DNA of 64,000 nucleotides from Bostrychus sinensis. Its lineage: Eukaryota; Chordata; Actinopteri; Gobiiformes; Eleotridae. Position 1 is the stretch's first letter; the number at the start of each line of letters is the position of its first letter. The notes beneath the pieces are model-generated. The model was not told where the DNA came from and did not search any database. It saw only the letters and a program-made list of their open reading frames with translations. Shown piece after piece: positions 32,960-44,365 of this stretch. Position numbers and translations under genes: made by a program. The DNA lies in NCBI GenBank assembly GCA_020698575.1, contig CM036245.1:37067148-37131147 (forward strand). The letters are read 5' to 3'.

Positions 32960-33420
32960 CTGAAGTGCACTCGAGTCCGGATCCGTGGCTCCACTCTGGG
33001 GCCCAGCTGCTATCATTTATAAGGACCGTACAGTAACTACCATTTACATGATAATGCAAAGGAGGGGGCTCACATGTTTTCCTCTCTCTCTCTGCCTCCG
33101 CTACATACCATTCCCCAGCGCTAAACGGCAGATAAGAGCCAGTGTGGGTGTCATTTACGTCCCCCCATCCGTCAGCGGTAGAATTTGGGCCATTTCGCCT
33201 CCTGTGACCTCTCTCGACGCACCACTAATCCCTCATGTTTGTTTTCGGAAAGCGTATACATTTTGACAGGCGGCGCTGGGGGAGAAAAAAGGCGGCTTTC
33301 TCTGCGGCACTTTCTGTTCTTGGGTCGCCGGGGACGGACACTTAAAAAGACGTATAAATAAGAAAGCGCTGTTTTCAGTCAGGGGACTTTCTAATTGAGC
33401 TTGGAGTGACCCCGGGATGT
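32960..33420. other. Candidate conserved non-coding element(s)
   Basis: Repeat-free and GC-balanced: GTGTCATTTACGTCCCCCCA, TCCGTCAGCGGTAGAATTTG, GCCATTTCGCCTCCTGTGAC, CACCACTAATCCCTCATG. No supported exon. Role inferred. Confidence 0.3.
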
Positions 33421-33879
33421 GACCATGCCGTCTGGTTTCCATCTTCCGCCCAAACTGGAGAAAGGAGACAGAACACTGGCTACACACATATAGAGAAGCC
33501 ATGATGTGATGTATTTGGTGTGGTGGTGAAAGGTTAAACTAGCATGAAGTCAAAAAACTTTTGACAAAGACAATGAATTCTTATTTCTCATGCATTTTAA
33601 ATTGAGAAGCAAGAAAACACTTGTATTGTGTATTTGCACAAAGCAATATTTGACTAACTACACTCGGTTGATGGAAAGAAGTTTACTTTTTTCAAATCTT
33701 CTACTAGTTTAAATCTAAATAAAAAAAAAAAAAGTAATAATGTCTTGTCTGTATTTTCTACATCAGGCCTACACAGCATGAGAAAATTATGATTAGAATA
33801 TTTCAGTCCAATTTGTCATAGTAAAAATTGATTGGTGGATTGTTTTTTATACACTACTAAGAATTTTGAATGCAGCCAT

Positions 33880-34085
33880 GGGGGGTTACTCTTTGTACCA
33901 GTCCCAAGCCTGTGACATCCATAATTGAAGGCAAGGGAGAAGTCTGACTAATCATTGTTAATGTATCACATCCAGCCACATACAGTGACTGGTGTAGGCA
34001 ATGTTGGTGACGTGTCTCTCCTGGGGACACAACAAAATGCTCTGAGCAAGGTTTGAACCACCAACCCTCCACACCTCTGTACCAC
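33880..34085 (+). repeat. Dispersed repeat of the GATGCCCTTCCTG family, diverged
   Basis: GGTGACGTGTCTCTCCTGGG, GACACAACAAAATGCTCTGA and GCAAGGTTTGAACCACCAAC match the right half of the copy at 42745 (GTGTCTTGCCCAGGGACACAACG...CAAGATTTGAAC). Confidence 0.5.
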
Positions 34086-34527
34086 TGCCCAAATCATCAT
34101 TAAACATTAAATTTACTTAGTAAAAAGTAAATCTCCCAAGTAATCTGAATTGATATTTCATCTATCCAGCAGCGCTAATGTAAAAGCCACACACTTATAA
34201 CCCATGTCAAGATGAGTTAAGCTCCAGTTTCTCTTAAAGCAATTCTCATAGCGCTATTATGTAATGCGACAAAGCCATTATGACTAAATATGACAATGCT
34301 TTACGCTTGGATGTGTGAGCTACATGCTCTGCATACTACTACTTTTTATCAGAGGTACAAAGATCCTTAAGTAATAAGGCTACGACCTCAATCTAAATAT
34401 TACTTTTCAGTTATATTTAACTTCATGAGGGGGAATTAAGTGGTCAGGACTCAACATGATTCATTTTGAGTTAATAGTTGATTTGAAATAGACTGATTGA
34501 TTGTCTAATGGCAGTTGGGAAGAAAAA

Positions 34528-34710
34528 GTTCAATTCAATTCAGTTCAGATTTATTTGTATAGCCCAGTATCACAACAAAAGTCGCCTCAAAGGGCTTCAC
34601 AACAGTTGATCAAACATAAACACACAATCAGACAACATAAACAATAACTACACTAAACAGACCCAGGACACTCCTGTCCTTAGACCCTCCTTCTCGGTAA
34701 GGAAAAACAA
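34528..34710 (-). mobile_element. L2-like LINE/SINE 3' tail, (AATTC)n bounded
   Basis: CAATTCAATTCAG, ATTTATTTGTATAGCCCAG, GCCTCAAAGGGCTTCACAA and CCTTAGACCCTCCTTCTCGG. On the minus strand it ends GCTATACAAATAAATCTGAATTG plus short-unit tail, the form of L2-clade 3' ends. It is almost identical to 45019-45215 over about 180 bp. Confidence 0.8.
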
Positions 34711-34865
34711 GATAGCGAGATAGGTAAGTTATTACGATGCTCTGTCCTGCAGCTCAAGGAAAGCCCAATGCAGGGAATAGTCCATGCTGTTCAGTATAGC
34801 ATGCATCCTGCTGTGCATCAGTTTTGCCACCACTCTCCAAAGTAATATCTAAAGATGTATTTTTT

Positions 34866-35010
34866 CAGGCCTTTTTTTAGCTTTATTTGACAGTGCAGTC
34901 AAGAAATGACTGGAAATCATGAGGAAGAGCTATTTGACAAAATGTCGGAGTCCAGATGGGAACCCACGACCCCAAGGAAGGCTGTAGTTGCCAGGTATAT
35001 GCACCGCAGA
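34866..35010 (-). mobile_element. SINE family 2 (tRNA-derived), minus strand
   Basis: GCTTTATTTGACAGTGCAGT (tail), GACTGGAAATCATGAGGAAG, GGAACCCACGACCCCAAGGA (B-box side) and GGCTGTAGTTGCCAGGTATA. Same order as at 53950, and the complement of 58181. Confidence 0.7.
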
Positions 35011-35061
35011 TACTATTTTTCTGCCCTCTGTCAGATATTATTTTTCTGCCCTCTGTCAGAC
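35008..35061 (+). repeat. Short tandem duplication, ~26-bp unit
   Basis: The text CAGATACTATTTTTCTGCCC followed by TCTGT is repeated at once as CAGATATTATTTTTCTGCCC followed by TCTGT. The two copies differ by one base. Confidence 0.85.
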
Positions 35062-35199
35062 TGCATTCCTGCGTGACAAAACATGTAGAACATTTAAATT
35101 GTTAATATTAAAAAAGTTGCATTGTTACTGAAATATGCAACATGTAATGGTATTATTCTGCTCTAACTGAACTCACTCCTGTTTGTTTATGTTTGCTTT

Positions 35200-35720
35200 G
35201 TGTTGGCCCAGCGGTAAGATTCCATAAATACATGTTACTGCGGAGGGGACCCATATTCCTTCACTCGAGGGAGGTCCTATCCTGGAATGTGCCACACAGT
35301 GCACACAGGACTAATGGTGTCTGAGCCAGGGGGGTGGTCCTGGTCTGTCCACCTCAAAACCTTCTCACTATTCACTTTTAGAGCTGGTGTAATGTTTCTG
35401 ATTGTGATGAATGGTGGTTTTGTGCAGAGCCGGTTCCTTTAACGCCACACCGGATGTGTTTCAGCTTGGTCCCGTAAACAAACACGTTGCATGCATTTTT
35501 TTTGTAGGTTAAGCACTTGTGACATGGCCTTAACGCTGTCCATTTAGTCTCCCTTTTACACGCCGAAGTCTGTCAAATGCTGAGTGGCGGCTAAATCTGC
35601 AGCTTATATGAGAACTAAGCCGGTGTGTAATTGAATATTAGTCAAATCCCTGGCTGAGATTTGACCTAAAAAGTCCACATCTGTAATTGGACTAGGGGCC
35701 CTTCAGGCTTCACAGTTGGT
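35200..35720. other. Candidate conserved non-coding element
   Basis: GTAAACAAACACGTTGCATG, GCCTTAACGCTGTCCATTTA, CTCCCTTTTACACGCCGAAG and GTGTAATTGAATATTAGTC occur without repeats. No reading frame of note. Confidence 0.3.
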
Positions 35721-36020
35721 CTTCCACTGTGACTGTGTTCAAATTAATTGGAATTATTAACTTTATTTCTTCAGTTTCTCCATAGAGCAGTAGAGTGGGT
35801 TTATTACTGAGCAGTTATCTTTAAAATAACATTCTTAATCTTTGTTCTTTGGCCTGGACACATTTAGATAAATAGAATATTAAAAAAAAAAAAAATAGGG
35901 AGAACTATTCTGATGTGCAAAGTTTTAAAAACTTATGAACATCCCTCATCTAGTCCCTTTTTTCATTATTGTTAGCAATTTTTTGCAGCAGTATTTTTAT
36001 GAGATTTACAAACTTACTTT

Positions 36021-36327
36021 GGGGCAGCAGTAGCTCGGTAGGTAGAGCAATTCAGCCACTAACCTAAAGGTTGGTGGATCGACCCCCATACCTGTGCTGT
36101 GTTCTTGTTCTTGAGTAACAAACTTTCCCGACCTTGCCTGTGTATGTGTGTTTGGTGGTGGTTGGAAAGGCCATAGGTGCAAAATGTCAGCCACGTCTCC
36201 ATCAGCTGTGGCTACAGAAGTGGCTCACCACCACTGAGTGCGACTGAGGAGTGAATGATCAATAGATGCATTTAAAGCAACTTTTAGTGTTTTGAAAACC
36301 GCTATATAAGACCGGTACATTATTACT
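36021..36327 (+). mobile_element. SINE family 1, full-length reference copy
   Basis: The most complete copy. Head GGGGCAGCAGTAGCTCGGTA with GGTAGAGC (A box), B box GGTTGGTGGATCGACCCCCA, middle GGTGGTGGTTGGAAAGGCCA, then AGTGGCTCACCACCACTGAG, GACTGAGGAGTGAATGATC and the tail AACCGCTATATAAGACCGGT with ACATTATTACT. About 307 bp. Pol III promoter boxes and the LINE-like tail are the parts such SINEs need to be copied. No clear target duplication. Confidence 0.9.
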
Positions 36328-36884
36328 ATAGTCCATTTTGTCCTGCTCAGGGCAGTGCTTTTGCATCCGACCCAGAGTGGTTTTGACCTATTATTTGGCA
36401 GTACTTACAGTTATAGACATTAGAGCATCCATATTTTGGTTACAAACTTAAACAATGTGGTGTTACTCTGATTGGATAAAGTTCTTCTTAAGTGGTCCAG
36501 TCATGAACTAAGTACTTATATAATATAATAAATAACTTATAGTACCTGCGGTGTTTTTCATGGAACACTTCCATCAGCTTAAAATTCTACAACTATATTG
36601 TCACATTATGATAGTAATTATATTTTTAGATGCCTACTAACTATACCTAGTTGATAGGAACTACTTTTCCATCTGCCCTTCAAAATCCTACTTAGATACA
36701 CAGACATGACTAGAGCGAAACTGACCAACATCAGTAGTCATGGCCAGCAGAGTTTTTTAAAAAACAAGACTTCAAGGAATGAAGGAATTCAAAGGGGCCC
36801 TATTAATATGACTTTGAATATCTTTGAAGCAAGACGCAGATGGAAGGTAAGGTAAGATACTGTACACTTAAAGAAATTTGTCCT

Positions 36885-37010
36885 CTCAAATCAAAGTATC
36901 TAGAGAAAACCTGCCCATATACTGTGAGAACATGCAAATTTCTCACAGAAAGGCCCCACATGGCCCAGGATACAAACCCAGGACCTTCTTGACAGTGCTA
37001 TATAACTCTG
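36885..37010 (-). repeat. Dispersed repeat copy (AACATGCAAATTTCTCACAG), minus strand
   Basis: AAATTTGTCCTCTC, GAGAAAACCTGCCC, GAACATGCAAATTTCTCACA, GAAAGGCCCCACATGGCCCA and CAAACCCAGGACCTTCTTGA follow the order of 51770-52070. Internally shortened. Confidence 0.65.
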
Positions 37011-37119
37011 CTCAATAAATAGCTTTAAATAGATAAGCGTTTGGGAGAGTTCTCTATTGACATCCTCTATACAAACCCCACTTCACTGCAAATTGCCTTT
37101 TTAATGCAAAGGTCTATTT

Positions 37120-37330
37120 AAGTTTGGCCAGGAACAATTTTGATGAACAATCTCTAATTAAAACACTATTTCCTGCTCTTTGTTCTTTGAATGCTTTATC
37201 TGTCTTTTACCTTTCTTTCTTGGGAGCCAGATAAATGCTGTTAATTGAGTTTGGCTCCAAATGAGCAGTTTTCTCGTCATTAGTGATATAGTTGTGGCTC
37301 TAGATGGCTGTGTGCTAATTCAAAGCATTG
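37120..37330. other. Candidate conserved non-coding element
   Basis: GGCCAGGAACAATTTTGATG, AACAATCTCTAATTAAAACA, GAGCCAGATAAATGCTGTTA, TTGAGTTTGGCTCCAAATGA. SOX-like AACAAT and homeodomain-like TAATTA words. Texture-based call. Confidence 0.3.
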
Positions 37331-37736
37331 TTAAGAGCAGACAGGTTTGAAAAGACCATCTGTATTTGTCAGTTGAATGCACTTTATGCTTAAGAATCTG
37401 TCCTGCGTGGATGCGCCAAGGTGCGGGTGTCCTTGTAACTTTAGTACTTTTATAGCATGTTGGGAAATATTGATTTATTGTGGAACCTTGACTAAATCCA
37501 GGCAAGTTGCAAAGGCTGGTTTGTTCGGTTTGGACTATTGGAAAAGATAAGCCATTGCAATCGTCATTGGTCAGAGCTCACTGCAAGTTTGTCATTTGGC
37601 CAGTTTAGGTTGAAAATACCTTAGATTCTTTATTTTCAAGATTCAACCACACAACTACTATCATGCAAAGGTAGCCCTAAAGAGACTGGGGACATTTATT
37701 CCTAGGCACATTCACACAAAGAAGCACTGCAATTTG

Positions 37737-37940
37737 TTTTGTCCATTTTTGGCAGTGCAGTTTTTTGTTTGGGATGTGGCTTAAACTGACACAAACCAAC
37801 AGAGCAGAGGAATCCATCACCCCCCTTGTTTCTGATCCAAGACCCAAATCCTTCCTGCTTTGGCCGCTAAACTGAAGGGGTCTGACCATTATTTGACCAA
37901 GAATCCACAGTTATTATGAGAATGTTGCTGCCAGCTCTCC
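37737..37940 (+). repeat. Local duplication, block A (first copy)
   Basis: TTGTCCATTTTTGGCAGTG, GGCTTAAACTGACACAAACC, GGAATCCATCACC, ATTTGACCAAGAATCCACAG and GAGAATGTTGCTGCCAGCTC reappear in the same order at 41314-41478. Small gaps separate the matches. Not a repeat I recognise. Confidence 0.7.
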
Positions 37941-38729
37941 AGCTTTTGCAGGAAGCAGCCTAAAGTGTCATGGGCAAGATGTGAGACAAAAATCAAGCTT
38001 CTGGAGCATAGATTCATTCCTCATTTTAGTTTTCTGCTGCAACTGACTTGAATCACTTGCAACAGACCCCAAAACCCAGCTATATACCTTGCCTTTCCAT
38101 CTATATCTGAGAAGCTCTGACGTACTTTTGTTTTTGTCTTAATTCTCTTGTCAAATTGCTGTGCCTGTGTCATAATGGAAGCTATAATGAAGCTTTGCCA
38201 TTTGCGAAAAAGTATCAAAGTTCCACCCTAAAATCTTTTCTCTGAATTATGGAAAGAATTCAACTAAAATGCCTCTTTTCACTCCATCACAGTCATTAAG
38301 TAAAACATGGCTACAGTGGAATGTGGATGAGTAGGTGGGGGCTGGTGATGGATGCCTGTTCACAGACTGGTCTAACACTCGCAGCGGGGGAGCCACAGAA
38401 CGCAGGGCCACTTAAGACTAACACCAAAAACAGATAGGACTATTCTGATTCACACAAAGCTTCCAATTTACAAAAATCAAACGCCACATCTCCATCTGTT
38501 AACGACGGAGAAAGCGAGGCAGGCTGTGCATAATAAATCGGAAAATGAACATTGAGCACCTGCCTCTATGCATGCAGTATAAATATACTTTTGATTTAGA
38601 TTTTTTTCCCCTCTTTTTTGCATACAAACAAAAGATTAGGTCTGCACTTGCTAAAATTCTTCCAAACTTTGTACATTACACTGATTTAAGTTTATGAATA
38701 CATTTTTTTTCTGTTTATTCTGTCAGTCG

Positions 38730-38935
38730 TGACTGGAGCCAACCCAGCAAGTAAGGTGGGGTGTGTACTAGATAGTAGCCAGTTAATTGCAAGCCATTCA
38801 CTCTCACATTCATTCACGAGGGGCAATTTAGAGTCACCACGGTAACACAGGGAGGCCATGCCCAAGCATCAGTCTCACAACCTCCTTGTTGGGAGGTGAG
38901 AGCACTAACGGCTCTGCCACCATGCTCTGTAAGGT
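38730..38935 (-). repeat. Dispersed repeat of the GGCAATTTAGAGTCACC family, minus strand
   Basis: GACTGGAGCCAACCCAGCAA, GCCATTCACTCTCACATTCA, GGGGCAATTTAGAGTCACCA, GAGGCCATGCCCAAGCATCA and GAGGTGAGAGCACTAACGGC. This is the complement of the element seen in part at 3015 and 28788, here with its tRNA-like head region. Confidence 0.75.
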
Positions 38936-38999
38936 ACGGTGGCCCTGAAGTGCAATAACAAAATTGTATTTGTCCACTAGAAAAATAAAAGCAGAACAT

Positions 39000-39440
39000 T
39001 TTTCAAATGTGCACTAAAAATAAAAATATTCCATTAAAATAAAGCCATTTCTCAATTTAAAAAAGGCTTGTTAAAAAAGAAAAAGAAAAAAAAGAAGCAT
39101 GTTCCATAGCATTCCCCACATTAGATGAACACTTGAACGACTTAAAATTTCAGGTAGGGTTTTCTTTTTGTGGCAACACCCCATTTTAATTTGAGTCTGT
39201 GTTTTTATTTTTTAAAGAGTGAAATGTCTTTTTTTTTTTTGTGACATGCTTTTTTATTTTGAAAAGTACTTTTTTTATTTTCAGACAACTTTATTTTATT
39301 TTGATGAATAAACAGAATTTTTAATTGAGACATTACTTTGTTTGAATGGAATGTTTTGAATTTTTAGAAGTGGGTTTATTTTTTAAGGCAACACATCTAT
39401 AAAATCTACCTCTGCTTTTGTTTTAGTAAACAAAAAACAA
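39000..39440. other. T/A-rich low-complexity stretch
   Basis: Long series of TTTTATTTT-like and AAAAAG-like words on both strands. No gene. Confidence 0.5.
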
Positions 39441-39769
39441 TTTTGATGTTACACCTCAGGGCCACCGTAGTAAGGAACATTTTCTGTAATGCAAAACATG
39501 ATAATGAAGCTAAGTCAGCGCTAAAACAGATTTGTCCCAGTCCTAGCACTGACATTTAAACCTACCCCAGACAAAGAGCACTGGCTGAGTGAATGGAGGA
39601 TGTATGGAATAGTTGGCAACTACAGGGCACAGGCCACACGGATTAACCTGAAAACCATGGCATTGTAAACCAAATTCAGATTAATCCCTTTTTTGTGTCC
39701 CCACCCATGACGGGACAATGCATCTTTGCTGGACATTGACGCTGAAGGGAGGGAGAGTCCAGGCCTTCA

Positions 39770-40010
39770 CTCTATCCTCCGCTATTCACATCACTGCTCT
39801 CAATTACCTGCTACTGAAATAAGGCAATTTTCCACACACAGGCAAAAATGACCTCGCAATAATTCAAGGCAGGAGACATGAATGGAATACATTTGAATAT
39901 TAATTTGGCTCATTGTAAAATATGCACCTCAGGAAATCACCTTTGTTACCTCAGCACCGTGTCTTCTGATTTGCAGTTTTAGTGCAAAAACAAAGTCAAA
40001 TACTCCCAAG
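39770..40010. other. Candidate conserved non-coding element
   Basis: CTCTCAATTACCTGCTACTG, CGCAATAATTCAAGGCAGG, TTTGAATATTAATTTGGCTC, ATATGCACCTCAGGAAATCA. No repeat and no frame. Texture-based. Confidence 0.35.
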
Positions 40011-40141
40011 ACCTTGTCCGTTTTATGGGTAGAACAAGTTATTTCCAAGTTATTTCACTTTTGTCATTATTTAAAAAAAAAACACACAAAAAAAAAACAC
40101 AAAAACAAATCAAAATGTGCATGAATTCTAGCTGTTTAGTT

Positions 40142-40530
40142 AAAGGAGTTATGCTTTTGTACATATTTTTTTATAAACAAATTTTGGTTGCATCTAGAAC
40201 AGCATTTCATGTTTTACAACCTTTATAAACATTATCTGACTAAAAAAGAGTGAAGAATGTTACGCTTTGAACACAAACAGAGGGAAAAAAAGCTTTTTAT
40301 TTCCCTAAACTTTTTGTATGATTTTACCAGAAAATAAAAAGTAGCTGTAAACTGTATTTGGATAAATGAATGAGAGCAGACTGGATGTAGAGGGCTCGTT
40401 GATTGGTCAGTGCTTCCTCAAGTGGGCGGGACTTCATGTGGAGGTGGAGGTTCATGCAACCAAGCATTTTGAAGGCTCTGAATGGCAGTGCCAAAGAATA
40501 CCGGATTACATAAACTTAAAAAAAAACAAA
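40142..40530. mobile_element. TTAAAGGAG-ended non-autonomous element
   Basis: GTTAAAGGAGTTATGCTTTT, CATCTAGAACAGCATTTCAT, GTTTTACAACCTTTATAAAC, GAATGAGAGCAGACTGGATG, TAGAGGGCTCGTTGATTGG and GTGGAGGTGGAGGTTCATGC match 61203-61300 and 62095-62200 in order. The middle part present at 61.4-62.0 kb is absent here, so this copy lacks the nested element. Confidence 0.7.
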
Positions 40531-40690
40531 AGTATTTTTTTTTGGAACATTAATTATTTAGAAATTAGTCAACTTTTCAAATTATATTTTTAAATGTTGT
40601 AAAATTGTATTGCATTTTCTAGAATAAAAACAAAAACATGAATGATAAAAATTCAATTCACACATTTATAGGCGATTGTGTAAAAAAAAA

Positions 40691-41052
40691 AACTGTTAAA
40701 GTTACAATGTTACAGCTTTTCTTTAGATACTACCAAAGTTTTAGGAGACCATGTCAGTATTTTGATTTACCACGTCATTATTTTGAGAAATAGTGTCAGA
40801 AGTTTGAGTTGCATCAATATTTTGACTTTTGTCTCCCAATATTTTGAAATACTAGTGCTTGTTTATATTTCAGCGGTGAAGGTTGACTAACACACAGCCA
40901 AAATTAATAATCACTTTACCTGCAATGGCAACATAGAGAAGCACAAAAGCTGAGTAGAGTTTGTGTAGAAAAGGCGTGTGCCAGGAAACACATTATATTT
41001 GTTCCCTCGCTGATCTGTAGCTTCTGTGATGAATAGCTCTATGTAATATTTT
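40691..41052 (+). repeat. Local duplication, block B (first copy)
   Basis: AACTGTTAAAGTTACAATGT, GGAGACCATGTCAGTATTTT, GCATCAATATTTTGACTTTT, ACTAACACACAGCCAAA, GAAAAGGCGTGTGCCAGGAA and CTGTGATGAATAGCTCTATG align with 46271-46592. The first half (ATGTCAATATTTTGA words) may be a dispersed repeat. The second half looks unique except for this pair. Confidence 0.8.
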
Positions 41053-41313
41053 ACATTTATAGAACAATATTTATTCACACAAATAAGTTAATTTGAAAAC
41101 ACATTCTAACATGCTCAACACTGCCAGCAGATACTGAATTCCATTTTAGTTCATTTATTTTGCCATCTTCAGTTTGTATGACATCTTCAGAAACAACATT
41201 GAATCACATTGTCAATATTTCAATTACTGAGCTTACTCGCTAAGTCTAACAACTTTTCTTGCAAACATCTTCAGAATTTACATATAAAATACTTTTTTTT
41301 CAAACTGACTGGC

Positions 41314-41478
41314 TTTGTCCATTTTTGGCAGTGGCTTAAACTCTCTGACACAAACCGACAAAGCACTGGAATCCAGCTCTCAAATTCTCGCTTTTGGCCA
41401 CAAAACCAAAAAGGCTATGGCCAGTATTTGACCAAATATCCACATTTATTATTACGAGAATGTCCCTGCCAGCTCTCT
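41314..41478 (+). repeat. Local duplication, block A' (second copy)
   Basis: Second copy of the block at 37737-37940, shorter by about 40 bp. It lies just after block B. Confidence 0.7.
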
Positions 41479-41559
41479 TTTGTTTTCATTGTCTTCCTCA
41501 TTGACCCAAACTGCTTCATAATTATATTTCCTCAATACATTTTCTGAGAAAGTTTGCCT

Positions 41560-41740
41560 GTAAATCACCATTAAAGTCTTTTTGGAGCCGCTCCTAATGC
41601 CTGTGCTCTTTGTGTAACAGCAGAACTAGGACATGAGGTCCCACTGTTAGCGCGTGTATTATTTGAAGGAGCTGTTCATTAATTATCTGCGCGGCACACT
41701 CTTCCTTATCGCTCATTGTTCCCGTTTTTTTGTTTTTTGC
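41560..41740. other. Candidate conserved non-coding element
   Basis: GGAGCCGCTCCTAATGCCTG, GTTAGCGCGTGTATTATTTG, GCTGTTCATTAATTATCTGC and CTTCCTTATCGCTCATTGTT. Repeat-free, mixed composition, TAATTA and GATA-like words. Confidence 0.3.
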
Positions 41741-42744
41741 TTCAAGCCCCTTGTTTCACTTCGTTCTAAATCCTGCCTGCTTTGTTAAATGCTCTGCTGG
41801 GCTAATATCCAAGGGAATCTCCTGACAGAAGGAAGAAAAAGCAGTGCTGGTTGGCAAATGTGCTGAGATACAGTATGTCTGAGTTCTATGTTGCTTTAGG
41901 CTATTGGGAAGTTGGTTTCTGCTGCTCAAATAGAAAAAAGTCAAAACAATGAGACCAAAAGTTTGTTTTATGATTATTTAACCAAAGACTGTGTTGCATT
42001 TTCTAGAACAGTTTTTCCACTTTGCAGGATTTATTTGATAATTTAATTCAAAGATGATAAGAAAGTATCTGTGATCTTTTCATAATGAACTATTTAAACT
42101 TATGAAAGAAAGTGTCTCATTGACTCATACAAAGGAAGTGAAACTGCTAAAAATAAGATTTGAATATTTTATTTTTTAGGTTTGTTTTCAAATGACTTTT
42201 TTTTAATTTATTGTTTATGTGTATTTTAATTCATTCTGAATATATTTTTTATATTTTTATTTTATGGCCAGACATTTTTCTAGTTTGAATTTGAGTAAAA
42301 AAATAAATAAATAAATAAAATAAAAATGCAGGAAAATTAGTGTTTACAGTATAACAAGTATAAAATGTGTAATAAATACATATGTTATTTTTGTTTGTTT
42401 GTTTGTTTTGTTTTGTTTTGTTTTCTTTCGCTTTTGGAGGAATCATCAACACATATGAGTGAAAGAATAATATGACAAAAAACCCAGGGGGTACACAAGA
42501 CTAAAACGGTTGGGAACCATTGTTGTAGAATAAAAACCATAATATAAATTATGACATTTCACATAATTCTATTTTTTTTTTTTATTCATTTTGAAACTGT
42601 GTTTATCTGCCTGTTGTTGGGCTGACGATGGTGCTGGAAGGTTAGTGGTTTGATTTCTCCTTGGTATGATTATTTAGGGTTATTTTATATTTTTAAATGT
42701 ATTATGATTGTTTGTTTGTTTGTTTGTTTTGTTTTGTTTTGTGA
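41741..42744. other. AT-rich stretch with microsatellites and a hAT-like end
   Basis: (AAAT)n at 42298-42324, a TTTG/TTTTG run at 42391-42424 and (TTTG)n at 42711-42741. At 42490-42522 the text GGTACACAAGACTAAAACGG with TTGGGAACCATTG looks like the right end of a hAT-like element (complement CAATGGTTCCCAACC). Its left end is not found. Confidence 0.45.
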
Positions 42745-42935
42745 CTTCTGGCTGCTCCTTTTCTCAGTCAGGCCCACCATAGCGCATGGTGTTGCAGTGA
42801 TTTGGCACATTTTTATGCCAGATGCCCTTCCTGCCATATACTGCAAATGGAGTAGTCAGTGTTGGTAAAGTGTCTTGCCCAGGGACACAACGACTGTATG
42901 GGCTTCAGGCAAGATTTGAACAACTCTATTGTAAT
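42745..42935 (+). repeat. Dispersed repeat of the GCCAGATGCCCTTCCTG family
   Basis: CTTCTGGCTGCTCCTTTTC, GGCCCACCATAGCGCATGG, GTGATTTGGCACATTTTTAT, GCCAGATGCCCTTCCTGCC, GTCTTGCCCAGGGACACAAC. A frequent teleost repeat (GGGGTCGCCACAGCGGATC...GATTTGGCACAG). Other copies lie at 47400 (minus) and 55664 (plus). Confidence 0.75.
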
Positions 42936-43079
42936 TTTTATATCATTGTACAAAACAAACAAAAAAATATCTATATTTTTGAAGCAGTGTCCAAATGTCT
43001 TAATATTTCAATATATATTTTTTGATATTATGAGTTACAGAGTCTAAAGGTCATGTCAGGTCAAAATTGTACAGTTGTT

Positions 43080-43790
43080 TGTAAACATATTTATTGATTC
43101 CATCTCTCTTCTCCATCACAGCTGCAGAAACACCCTCCACAGTTTAACAGTGCAATCGCCCTATAGCAGACTATACCACAAGCTTTTCTGAGCTGTGTTT
43201 ATAAGGAAGGTCACATTCAGCGGAGAATATATAGCGGCTGTCATTTCTGTACTTTTTCCTGTCCCTGAGGCTGTTCAGCGCTCACTTCCTCAGAGGACAG
43301 ATTTATGCTGTGTTAAAGTTAGCAAGAAACGCTCCGATTTATCACTAAAAGCCTTTGAAAGAGGTGTAAAAAGTGTATAGAAAGACACACAAACGGCTCA
43401 GACACCTCCAGGCTCGTGAATGTCACAGCCTTTTTCATTTCTCTGTTGATGTTGGGCTAAATGATCCATGGCGCTGTATATGGGCCGCGCCGCCTCTCAT
43501 CGGTCACACACACTTGCTTTTTATTCAATCTTCTTGACTACTCCGCACAAATGTTGACTCATCGACTGGAAATGCAAGCATGATTTTTTTTTTTTTTTTG
43601 CAGTGTCATTCAAAACGATTTGACTGTGTCCTGTTTTTGGCTGGGGTGTTTTTTCAACCTTGTGCTGGAGGACTCTCAATCCTCAGCTGCTCCACTTTGA
43701 AAGGGGGGCCGTTTGAGCCACACGGTCCCCTGAGTGACTCCCGAGGCATCCACCATCAGGGGCTCCCGGGCATTACTCTAAAAGCTCAAA
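43080..43790. other. Candidate conserved non-coding element(s)
   Basis: Two repeat-free blocks. The first (43120-43380) has TTAACAGTGCAATCGCCC, GGAGAATATATAGCGGCTGT and TCCGATTTATCACTAAAAGC. The second (43400-43570) has GGGCTAAATGATCCATGGCG, GTATATGGGCCGCGCCGCC and TTATTCAATCTTCTTGAC. A T-run at 43583-43599 separates a third GC-rich part. No supported exon. Confidence 0.35.
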
Positions 43791-43911
43791 TGGTTTAGAC
43801 ACAGGGCTAATAATATAAAAGTGTACTGACATGCACATCAGTTATTGCCATAGCAGGGCTTTGGGGGTTTATGAAGAGCAATGTCAAGATTCTGTGTCTG
43901 GGTATGTTTAT

Positions 43912-43945
43912 ATCAAGGCTGTCCCAAAGTAGGGCCCGCAACCTG
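43912..43945 (+). mobile_element. hAT-like left terminus, isolated
   Basis: CAAGGCTGTCCCAAAGTAGG followed by GCCCGCAACCTGA resembles the left end of the element at 19709 (CAGGGGTGTCCAAAC...CGGCCC). No right end found. Confidence 0.4.
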
Positions 43946-44297
43946 AAGTTGGTTTGTAACAAGGTTGAATGAATGAATTACTGAGGTATTGTTTTGAGTT
44001 ATGAATACATACATTTACACACCGCCACCTGTAAATGGCAATGTTGCAACCGATAATGTAATAATGGCCAGTAATGTTATACCTGTGATAATGTAATGTA
44101 AAGTTAATACATGATTGGCCTAGCATTAAAAATGTCTCTATTAACTGCAGCCTATAATGTAATAATACATCAAAAGGACTCATTTCTTGGAAATAAGATG
44201 TTTTCTTTTTGTTTTAATTTATGTATTTATTTTATTATTATTACAAATAACACAAATAGGACAACAACAACAGAACACAACAAAAACAACCAAGATA

Positions 44298-44364
<67 letters not shown>
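44298..44364 (+). repeat. (AAT)n microsatellite
   Basis: About 22 uninterrupted AAT units. The poly-Asn frame across it is an artefact. Confidence 0.92.

Positions 44365-44365
<1 letters not shown>

Noticed and set aside
36021..36110. tRNA gene suggested by A and B boxes
   Set aside because: The boxes belong to a repeated SINE; there is no complete cloverleaf or acceptor stem. The same applies to the heads at 6843, 22712, 55866 and 58181.
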